From positions 37,422,057 through 37,486,056 of the forward strand of contig CM069447.1 in assembly GCA_035610835.1 (NCBI GenBank): 64,000 bases of DNA, given 5' to 3'. A program made the translations under genes and the position numbers. Numbering within the stretch: the first letter of the stretch is position 1; every line of letters starts with the position of its first letter. Positions 42,401 through 54,400 of the stretch are shown in pieces. The notes under the pieces were generated by a model, which saw nothing but the letters and a program-made list of their open reading frames with translations, ran no database searches and was not told the origin of the DNA. This DNA is from Ophiura sarsii (lineage: Eukaryota; Echinodermata; Ophiuroidea; Amphilepidida; Ophiuridae).

Positions 42401-45400
42401 AAAAAATTGGGTCAAAAAAGTGAATCTCACAAAATCAACATTTTTGGTCAAAATTTACTCCAAATTTGGATTTTCTGATCCATTTCCTTTCCAAAAATGT
42501 ATACTTTTATATGCATTGATTAATAGTTCAATAATTACAGCACTCACAAAATTCAAAAAATCAAATCAAAAACTTCCTTGAGTCCCCCTTAATTGGATCA
42601 CATCATTTATATAATCTCAGAATTATGAATGAATGGTGTAAGCACTATGGGAATATTTGTTTTTTTCTAATCAAAACATCTTCAGTGAGTAAATATCAAA
42701 GCAACGCTACCTTATTAAACTACTGCCAGAAAGGACAGCGCTTCATAGATGGATGGAGTTGTGAAGAAAGAAAAGTTGGTTTTATGAAACGCATGGGACT
42801 CCCAGGCAACAACTCTATTGTCCAAGCGTTATACAAGTGTTGCGTGGCTGAAGTACGTGCCACGGGCCGCTTGACCTCTGGAAACCAGGGAAATCAGGTA
42901 CCAAAAGTCGATTATAACGACGTGACTGTACGGTCAGACTTCAGGGAGTCATTTCTTTTCGAACAAAACCTTGTGGACTTGGGGTAAGTGGGGATATACA
43001 GCATGTCCCAGAATGATTTATGTAAACAGTATAACAATGATAGCTTAATCTGAAATCCGCAATACACTGGTAGCGGCCATGACTTATACTTATTCTGTTT
43101 TGTTTCATAAAGTTATCTCTTTATGTTCAGGTGTAGCATGACAATTGATGAAAATCATTGGAAAATCAGGATTTTCTCTCCAATTTTAGTGCATTCCAAA
43201 TGATCTCACACCACTGCTAAATAAAACTCAGTGCTATTTAAAAAGGATTGCATAATCTGTCAAGCTGAACAATTCTCATATGTCATAACAAACATTTTAT
43301 ATAAGGCCATGCGTTTTGAACTCACCACCCAAAAAGGGTGCCGGCGTTGCAAATCATCCATCTCTCTCTATTAACTCAACCCTTATGTGGTATCTAGAGC
43401 TATTAGTGGTATCTATTAGGTGTCATTTGAAAAGCCCATACATCTATAGCTGCATTGTGTGAATAAATCAGGTATTTCTATCACTGTTTTGCTGAGATAT
43501 AGTTGATTATATAGAAAGCCAATGGTGGGGGTTAGGGTAAGGGTTAGGTGGTGTTGTATACAAACTTTATGGGGAATATGGAAAATGTTCCTGATTCTAT
43601 GTACAATTGAGAATACCTCCTCATCCCTGTATGGTACAAACATGATTTTGGTCTCATTTTAAAGATACTCGTGTCAAAACGTGTCAACTATTATGTAACA
43701 ACTGTTAATCAAGAGTTGATTGCATTTTCCTTGGCTTTCCCTATTCGCTACACAGTGAACTTGCCCTAATTTATCGGTTTTATATAAATGACTATATAAT
43801 AACAATAAAATTTGTCCATCCGATATTTGCAAAAGTATACATTTTTGGAAAGCTCTCAAATAGAGTAATTCGAAAATGCAGTTTAAATCACGATAAGGTA
43901 CATACCCAAAATAAATATTTGTAAACTCTAAGAAATATGGAACTCATTCACTTCTCGATATAGTATATTTCAACAAAGTAACCCTTGACAACCATTATGT
44001 TCCAATGGGTAATATCACAAGAAAATCAAATATGCACAGTAAATTGTGATTGGGATAGGTAATACAAATATTATTGAGCTTTAATCAAAATACGAAAATT
44101 TAGATATGTTTTGAGCATTGTTAATCATAACATCTTAGTATTGGGTCCTATCCTGAATTTAGATTCCTTATGACATTTCAGTTCAGAAATATGGGGTAGA
44201 GCAAGTAGTTACTGCGATATGCTAATTTGAATCTCAGGTCACGGTGTAAAATGTAAAAATCTGGAAATGCAACGCTGAGGGCGGGGAATTTAAAACACAT
44301 GGCCATCAATCGGTTGACATCAATCAACTTCTAGAGGAAATTAAAACAAGACATAGCAAATTACCATTGTAACATTTCAAAAGACCTTTTTGCTGAGGAT
44401 GTCAGTGATTTTAAAGAATTTCAAAATTTCGGTCAATCTTTCAAATGTACCATTTAAAAAAAGAAATTCTGTCATTTCTGTAAAAAATGTCTGATTTTAA
44501 ATATTGGAAATTCCTAAGAAAGCTAATAAATATCTGTGGATGTTATTATAATAATAATAATAATAATAATAATAATGGTAATTTCTATAGCGCCGGTATC
44601 CGTCAGAAATGACGCTCATGGCGCTTTTGTAAACATGTTATATAAGTAATTAATAGCACAAAAATGATAAATAGCATGGGTATTATACACATACTGTTTT
44701 GTACACTTCATTGAACAAATGAGTCTTTAAAGTTTTCTTAAAACTATGAATAGAATCTGTACATTTAGCATCACGTGGCAGACTGTTCCAAATTCTTGCA
44801 ACATCACAAACATCCTTACTAATTGCAATAGTGCTCGTTGCTGATTGAATGCAGATTTCCTGCATGGTATCAATCATTCTGGGACACCCTGTATATACTC
44901 CTGCTATATAATTAGAGAATAAAGGTATTGTTTTTAGACCGTACCCGTGTTATATTGTCTGACATAAATTGCGGATGATAGTATTATTTTAAGTAGAACA
45001 ATGACGCCGCAGATACCATGCAAAAAATAATACTATCGAACGCATTTATGTCAGACAATATAACACGGGTACGGTCTAAAAACAATACCTTTATTCTCAT
45101 TCTTAAAACAGTCATACTTTAGACATTTATCAAAGAAATAAGTACATTTTATTGTCCACATTTGACAACTTTTACCCCTGCTAGGATCGAATAACCCACA
45201 AACATTCCATCCAATCACATGCGATGAGTAAACCAAGCGTAAGCGTCGCGGCGCCGGCATAAATGCAGGAAAAGCGCTAAAGACGCACTGCAGAAGTGCG
45301 CGTTATGGAGCAAACCACGCATTGTGAAGGTCGGATGCACTGTTAAAACGTATAGGCCCCACCTCCCCGTGTTATGTTGTCTCATAGAGATGTCGCCGAT

Positions 45401-48400
45401 TTCTCTGAGAACCAATGAGATTGCTTAAACTTTCTTAGCTGTTTAAGAATACTGGATGGACGTGTGCTTATATTGTGTTGAAGGGATTATCATTCTTTTG
45501 TCTAGACATGTCCATTGACATTCTTAATCACCAATTACGTCAATGAATGTGGTAGTTTTAGGCAAAATGATATACAGAGATTGATTTTTTTCTCTAAGTT
45601 GAGACAGCTATACCCATATTGAAGATTACTGTCATTTTGTTTGATGATTTGTTTTCCAGCCTTTCAGCATTATAAAGTTAAACTGCCCAACGGCTATGCA
45701 TAGGAAGTGTTGCTTTATACATGTACATGTTAGGGGGCAAGAGCACTTACAAGGTTTTGATAAATGTGTTTTTGGCCCTTTAACATGTTTAGAACAGACT
45801 GCCCAAAGATTATACATAGAAAGTATTACTTTATACATGGTGAAATGCCATGTAGAGATACAAGGTTTTGACAGAACAGCGACGATGTGTCAATTTTTTG
45901 GGGAAATTGAGTTATTAGTGAATTGTGAATTTCAAGCTAAATTTCAAGTGTCATCGATTGGCCAATATGTGTTAATTAATCTACTATGAACCATTTGTGA
46001 TCTAAAATGTAATGCCAACGGTCAACTTTCGTTAATTTTTTCTTCTTGTTTTTCTTGCCGCAGTGACGGAACATCCGCTATCTACCCGATCTCCCTCCCA
46101 GATAGTATCACGACGTGGATCGTCCAGGCGACGGGTGTGTCACCGCTTCATGGTATGTGCGTGGCTGAACCCCAAAAGATTACCGTGAGGCGCGAGCACT
46201 TTATCGATGTGACGTTGCCGTACTCTGTTATGCGTATGGAACAGGTCGCTTTAGTTGCGACTGTGTTTAATTATCGTGAGGAATCAATCAGGGTATGTAT
46301 CAGAGACTTGTTTGTATGTTTTATGACGACCCCGCTATTGTTAGCATATCAACATTTGCACAAGTGCATGATCTTTTGAGAAATAAATCAAATGCATGTA
46401 TGGACCTAATACACGACAATACCAATCAATATGCGCAATTTTGTGCATACTGATTTACTCTCTTTAATATAATTTCAAATGAATAAACATTTGTCAACAA
46501 GTTAGGTGTCACCTGCAGTATCAGATGGTATGGCATGTATGTGGAGTACAACTAGACATTTTCAATACACTCTGTGCGTATTTTAGTTTACTGCTCTCTG
46601 ATTGGTTCGAAAACTACTAAGAGTGTATGAATGCAGCTTGTGCAATCAGCGCCAATGATAGGTCAGCCCTGCTATTGTGAGTGGATTTGAACTACACTTA
46701 TTTATTGAACTCTGTGCATTGACATAAGAGTGTATTCGAGTGATCAATGCAGCATTTTGGCACGAGCATGGTAGGAATTGTATTTTGATTGCATATGGGT
46801 GCTCATGATATTACGCTAACAATTTACAATTAATGTGCACAATATTAGGGCAAGATGTTATTGGAATGTGCTCTGACATCACTGCACCGAGTAAGATGAC
46901 CAAAGACAGGTGCCCATTAGAAGCTCAATGGGCATCTGGGTGTGTGTGATTGGATGAGGCATATTCAGTGGCTATTCATAAATGACTTCTCTTTCTGAGG
47001 ATCAGTAATTGAGAGCTGTATTATACTATAAACAGGGTGAATCAGAAAAATGTGCATTGATTGCAAATGTCTGTGACCTTGACGTATATATGCATTCAAC
47101 CATGTTAAGAATGGTGTTTGTTAAATTAAAATGTATTTAATTTACTTCATGTGCTGAAAAAATGAAAGAAATCTACTTGAAAAAAAGAAAGATGTGACCA
47201 TCAGTTTTGTAAGCTTACACTGTGTGATAAGACACAACGGATATGGGACAAGAGGCTAAAACAATACCTTTGTTCTTTAAACCCAACCCTCAAGCATTAT
47301 TTTCCAAAGAATTTTTTTCGCACTACAAAAAGCGAGCCTGGGGCCATTATTTCATCGATAAACTGCCACGCCATCTTACACAAGCTCACCGCACCAGAGT
47401 AATTTGTAGTACTCAATAGGGTTGGGTAAATAAACCCATACTTAGAAAAAGAAATGGAGGAAAAAAATCCCGTTAACCCTAACCCCCAAGCCACATTTTC
47501 CAAAGAACCTTTTTTGCACTACAAAAAGCAGGGCCAAAAAGTGTCTTGGCTCCCGGGGCTTGAACCCCGGACCTCTCTGTTCACAGACGAGCTCTCTACC
47601 AGTGGGCCACAGGGTCAATGCTTCATGGCCAAGTTATACTCGGCCATGTTTATAGCCGGGGGCCATTATTTCATCGAAAAACTGTCACGCCAGCTTACAA
47701 AAGCTCACTGCACCGTAGTAATTAGGGTTAGGGTTAATACACAAGTGTTTTTGAAACCAGTATACAAAAGGAATGGTTAGTAGGACTCTAAAAGAGGTTT
47801 AAAAGAGGCTGACTAATAGATGATTTGTGTTGTCATACAATACAGGTAATAGTTGAAATGGCGCATGTGGATGGGTTATGTTCCAATGCTAGACCGGATG
47901 CAGGTGAGAAAGTGGAGGGTGAGGTGGAGTCTAAAAGCGTCAAAGCGTTTACATTTATCGTCATCCCGCTGGAGGCCAAGGACTATGAAATTACATTTTA
48001 CACATGGGTAGACCAGGGCAACGACGCCATCCGGAAAGTCCTGCATGTAGTGGTTAGTATCTGGTGGGTAAGGGTGTGATGGGGCAGGGTGAGATAAGGG
48101 GATGGGGTATGCAGGTTAGGAAGTCACTGGAAACTCTAACATCTTGATGCATGTTCTCAACACCTTGTAATGATGCATATGTAGTGGTATAGTATTCAGG
48201 AGTGAGGGGGCAGGGATAGTAAAACAGGGTAAGGTTGGGCATGAAGGGAATTTACTTGAAATGCTTATAATGCTCTAAATTATAATAAAAAAACTGACAT
48301 TTTCCAAATTTTTGTTTTGTTGGCGGGATATTCAAATATGAAAATGCAATGTGTGCCATTTCAATTGAAAATCACTGTGCTCGGGTGTACAAACGTAATT

Positions 48401-51400
48401 TTGGTTGTGCAGCAAAGAGGGTCACCAATGACAAACGAAAAATGTGATAGACTTCATTTTGTCACACAAAGTTAGGATTAAATATGTGATTCTTGCAACG
48501 TTTAAAAAGTTTTAAAATTCATTTTGGTTTTGAAAACAAAATGGCTTCTTTCCACTAAAGAGTTTCTATTATCTTTGCGGTTATGTTTTTGAATAGGCCG
48601 GTTCAAAAACACATCCAAACAGGTGTTCGAGTAACAAAGAAATCGTTGGCAAGATGCGATTGACATTGTTTCAAAAAACTTGATCAAACATGGTTCTTTG
48701 ATATACCATTCAGCAGAGAATATTTATTTTATCTAGCTACATAAACACAAGAAGTATTTTGCAAGTCTAACAGAGCTTCTGTTTACAGTTTCCAAATGTT
48801 CAGAGGATTCCTTTAAAATGTTGCATACAGGATATAATCCATACGAAATTTAATGATTATGGAATTAGTGTTTTGGTCTATCTATCAAATTGTGTTTTAT
48901 TTATAAAATTTCAACAATTATACAATTTGCTGTATTGTATGAATAACTAATAGTACAGTTAGTGTAAATATCCACCAACTTGGAACACTTTGGATTTCGC
49001 GCCTTTTTGTAAATATGTTGTAATTCTGGCATGGAATATGGTATCGTCTTGAAAACATCACCAAGTATGAAGAAGTATGCCTACGCTCATAAACAATGAC
49101 TAAATTGACCAATTTTTGACAAGAAGTATTTTTTCCTGTTTTTTTTTAAATGGGACCTGAATATTTTAATCACCAAATAAATATGTGTTTCAAGACATAA
49201 AATACAAATTCCCTTTCCCCTACTCCCTCCTCCCCCCCCCCCCCCCCCCTTCCCCATTCTTTTCCTTTTTCTTTTCTTTTCCCTCCTTCCACTGTCTCTC
49301 CTTTTCACTTTCCACTTCTTTACCCTTCCCCTTCCTCTCACCCCTCATTTTCCCTCCTTTTCTTCTCCCCCTCTCAGCCTCCCTCCCCTTTTTTTCTTTC
49401 CCCTCTTTTTCCCTTTCTTTCCATACTCCTGTTTCTTCCCTCCCCCCCCCCCAAAAAAAACACACCAAAGGTTGGCCACTCCCCCACCTGGCCTCCCCTT
49501 GTTACGTCACTGTAAATCACTCCAACTCGCCCTATATACTCGTAGAAGACACTCAAATAATTTAATTTGCCAAATGTTTACTATGTTAATTTGACAGTCT
49601 GAAGGTGTACCGCAAGTGAAACCATTGTCTATCGTACTTGATCCAGCGGGTGTCGGACGCCAAATTCCCGTAGACGAACTGCCACAAGTGGTAGACGGAC
49701 CAGAGAATAGTCTCAAACATGAGCGTAAGTACAGCCCTTACCCTTTTCAACACACAAGTTCCTGCAAAAGATGAGTGATAGAAAGCCTGAAAACTAATCT
49801 CTAACCCAAAGAGCTACCAGCCGATTGGTCCAAAAGATGGATACATCATTTCTTGCACCAATCAGACACATTGCTAGAATATTTGTATCTGTGATGGAAT
49901 TTTTTAAATGGTATATTTGATTTGGTTAATCAAATGGATGTATTTTGATATTAATCAATCAGAAACACTCTTAGATAGGTAGGTGATCTCCCTCCAAAAA
50001 TGTATAAACCCTAACAGCCCTGAATGCTACAAAATACTACCCTATCTACTAGGTGCTGATAATGCCTGGTTTCCCAGTATATCTCCTGCTATGTCTAGGC
50101 GGGCTATCATATATGCATAGGATAGTGGGAGGGGGAAAGTGGCAAGTGTGGTGTAAAAATGTTAAACTTGGAATCAAACTGCTCTGACATGGAAAGCCCT
50201 TACTGCCGTAGTAATATGATGATGTGGCTTGGTGGGTTGGAGTGTATGTGGCCATCACCCCACAGAGTGTATTACTTTTTGCGCACAAAATATGCTAATT
50301 AAATAGCTAATTTGTATAATTTATCTTTAACGTGATGACACAGGACCAAAAATAACTATGGAATCAAACTGCTCTGACATATGGAAAACCCTGACTTCCG
50401 TAATATGTAGGATGATGTGGTTTGGTGTGTGCTAGCGTATCCACCACACCCACAGAATTGATGAGATTTTGCGATCAAAATGTGCTAATTAAATTTGCTA
50501 ATTTGCACAATTTATCTTAAGGTGATTAAAGGACCAAAATAACCTTGGACTCAAACTGCTCTGACATGGAAAACCCTTACTGCGATATATATGATGATGT
50601 TGCTTATGTGGGAGCGTATCCATAATTACATTTTGCACACAAAATATGCTAATTAAATGGCTAATTTTCATAGTTTATTTTAAGATGACACAGGTCCAAA
50701 ATGTTTCCTTGTGTTTTTTAAGGGGATCGACTCAGGCTGTGTCTATGTATATCTATTGCAGTTATTATAATTATGTTGGACAGAGTTGTTTATCTTATAA
50801 GGTGACTCCCACTCCCTTATGTATCACGATCATTTTAAAAATCACTTAAGGTGACACCGAACCATTTACACTTTCTCTTACACTCCTTATGCTTAAACCC
50901 CTGATCCGATTTTGATGGGACTTGTATTGTGGTTAATTTATTTATTCATCTTAACGAGAGATCCCCCTTTCTTAGCGTAGATATTATTTTTTAAATCACT
51001 TAAGGTGACACGGAACCAATTTTTTTTCTAACCTAACAACAAAATCACAAATATTGTCGAGGACATCTAATCAACGGCCCGAGTACTAAAAAATACTACT
51101 TCTATGCCTATCTCCAAGCGCATGTGCGGACGGTTTTTCGATGATGCAATCAACCGAGCCTATATAGTGAGCGCAGTATACTACGAGTACGTAGCTGAGG
51201 GTTCTGGCTTAGTGACTTAATGGCTTTTAGTGACTCCCCGGTTCGATTCTCGGTCGGTCCCTGGCGATTTATATAGTTGGTGTTTTCTCTTCCAAAATTG
51301 TGATCCCAGTTAAAAACCCGGTTAGAGATAAGTTCGAAAATGTACGTCCTTCAATTTCAAACAATCTTATCTATTTCTTTACCATTTGCAGAGATTAATG

Positions 51401-54400
51401 ATCAACCAAATCGTGTGCAGATTGACACAGTCAATCTGGTCCTACCAGATGATGCTATACCAGAAACTGCTAAATGTGAAGTCAGTGTTATGGGTAAGTG
51501 GACGTAACTTCGAGGGGGAGACTTGTTTTATATACCACGTTTTGTTTTATTATAGTGGCTTTACAAATACAAAATTATCACGATAAACAATAATGCCATT
51601 GTTATGGGCAAGCCTAATGCGTAAGAGGAAGTAAATTCGAGGGGGGAGACTTGTTTTATATACCAAGGTTTTTTTATATTATAGTGGCTTTAGTTGGGTA
51701 TGTACAGGGGGGTTCCCATGCACCCCCCACAGTACTAAACCAAGCCAACTTTTTGGATGCCTTTTAGGGTCCTTAAACACATTTTAGATGTTAACAGTGA
51801 AAAAAACCCGATGCTCTCCAGATATCCAAGATGGCGTCCAAAATGGCCGCCAAAACGGGTCAAATCTCATAAAATGACATATAGCAATCGAATTGTAAGG
51901 TAAAAGTATAGTTTTAATAGTGGGATGTATGTATTAGACCACTAGACACTCATATCCAGAACTTTTGCTTTGTTAACACACCTAAATCCAAGATGGCCGC
52001 CAAAATGGCCGCCAAAATGACCGCCAAAATGGCCGCCAAAATGGCCGCCAAAATGGCCGCCAAAATGGTAAAATTCCATATACTGGCATATATAAACCAA
52101 CATGTATGATCAGAGTATAGTTTTAACAATGGGATGTATGTGTTAGACCACTAGAAACTCATATCTGGTGTTTTTGCTTTGTTAACATACTGTAAAACCA
52201 AAATGGCCGCCAAATTGATGGCCAAAAATGGTCAAAAATCCATAAAATAGTATAATATCAACCGAAATGTATGATGAAAATATACTTTTAACGATGGGAT
52301 GTATGTGTTAGACCACAAGTAACTCATATCCAGTATTTATGCTATGTTACCATGGTTCAAAATCCAAAATGGCCCCCAAAATGTGTCCGAAATGGCTGCA
52401 AAAATTGCCAAATTCCATAAAATGGGATAATATCAATCTAAATGTACTAGGCGGTCACCCGGGGTTTGTCGGTTCTCGGGTTTGGGCGGTCACCTGGGGT
52501 TTGTCGGTTCTAGCCACACCCGCCCACCGAGTTTGAGCACCGTACGACTCTTGTAACAAAAAAGACCCCTGTGGGGCCCCCTGGGGCCCGGGGCCCCAAA
52601 CAAACATTTGCAAAAAATTAGTTGGCCCAAGCCACACCCGCCCACCGAGTTTGAGCACCGTACGACACTTCTAACAAATAAGACCCCTGTGGGGCCCCCT
52701 GGGGCCCGGGGCCCCAAACAAACATTTTCAAAAATTTAGTTGGCCCAAGCCACACCCGCCCACCGAGTTTGAGCACCGTACGGCACTTCTAACAAAAAAG
52801 ACCCCTGTGGGGCCCCCTGGGGCCCGGGGCCCCAAACAAACATTTTCAAAAATTTAGTTGGCCCAAGCCACACCCGCCCACCGAGTTTAAGCACCATACG
52901 ACTCTTCTAACAAAAAAAGACCTCTGTGGGGCCCCTGGGGCCCGGGGCCCCAAACAAAACTAAACTTGCTCTTGCGGGGACCGAGCTGCACCCACCCACC
53001 GAGTTTGAACCCCGCCCGACCCCGGGAAGGCGACGAAAAAGCGCGCACAGACAGACACACAAACAGACAAACAAACAGACAAACAAACAGACAGAGAGTA
53101 GCGTATTATTATATAGATGGTGAAAATATAGTTTTAATGATGGGATGCATGTATTAGACCCCTAGTAACTCATATCTAGTATTTTTGCTTTGTTAACATA
53201 CTTACAAATCCAAAATGGCCCCCAAAATGGGTCCCAAAATGACTGAAAAAAATGTTGAAATACCATATAATGGGATAATATCAGCCAAATATGATGAAAG
53301 TATATATGTTTAACATTGGTGTGCATGTATTAGACAACTAGTAACTCATATCCAGTATATTTGCATTGTAATAACATACTTTAAAACCAAGATGGCCACC
53401 GAAATGGCTGCTGTAAATGTAAAAATAGTAAAAACATACTATTTGGTAAACGTGATGTAATATACACTCATACAATATCTATTGTGGATTAGCATTCACT
53501 CATGTAGATTTTTTTTAACATTTGCAGCGGCCATTTTGGATTCAAAGTATGTTATTACAATGTAAATATACTGGATATAAGTTACTTGTGGTCTTATAGA
53601 TACATCCCAATATTAAAACTATACTTTCATCATACATTTTGGTTGATAAATACCATTTTATGGATTTTCGACAATTTGTTCAGTCATTTTGGGGGCCATT
53701 TTGGATTTGTAAGTATGTTAACAAAGCAAAAATACTAGATATGAGTTACTAGTGGTCTAATACATGCATCCCATCATTAAAACTATATTTTCACCATACA
53801 TTTAGGTTGATATTATCCCATTTTATGGAATTTGACAATTTTTGCAGCCATTTCGGGAACCATTTTGGGGCCATTTTGGCAGCCATTTTGGATTTTTAAC
53901 CATGTTAACATAGCATAAATACTGGATATGAGTTACTTGTGGTCTAACACATACATCCCATCGTTAAAAGTATATTTTCATCATACATTTCGGTGGATAT
54001 TATACTATTTTATGGATTTTTGACCATCAATTTGGCGGCCATTTTGGTTTTACAGTATGTTAACAAAGCAAAAACACCAGATATGAGTTTCTAGTGGTCT
54101 AACACATACATCCTATTGTTAAAACTATACTCTGATCATACATGTTGGTTTATATATGCCAGTATATGGAATTTTACCATTTTGGCGGCCATCTTGGATT
54201 TAGGTGTGTTAACAAAGCAAAAGTTGTGGATATTAGTGTCTAGTGGTTTAATACATACATCCCACTATTAAAACTATACTTTTACCATACAATTTGATTG
54301 CTATATGTCATTTTATGAGATTTGACCAGTTTTGGCGGCCATTTTGGACGCCATCTTGGATATCTGGAGAGCATCGGTTTTTTTTCACTGTTAACATCTA

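Noticed and set aside
43528..43555. Telomeric repeat (GGGGTTAGGGTAAGGGTTAGG-like)
   Set aside because: Only a few degenerate units; more likely a SINE tail remnant.
46151..46157. Donor-like GGTATGTG inside exon R
   Set aside because: Protein similarity (HGMCVAEP and onward) continues unbroken across it.
47550..47625. Functional tRNA gene on the - strand
   Set aside because: Boxes are good, but the sequence continues into a SINE body and tail and has a related deleted copy beside it.
49185..49565. 126-codon Pro/Ser/Phe-rich frame and - strand Glu/Lys/Gly-rich frames
   Set aside because: Same low-complexity cause as at 10.4 kb.
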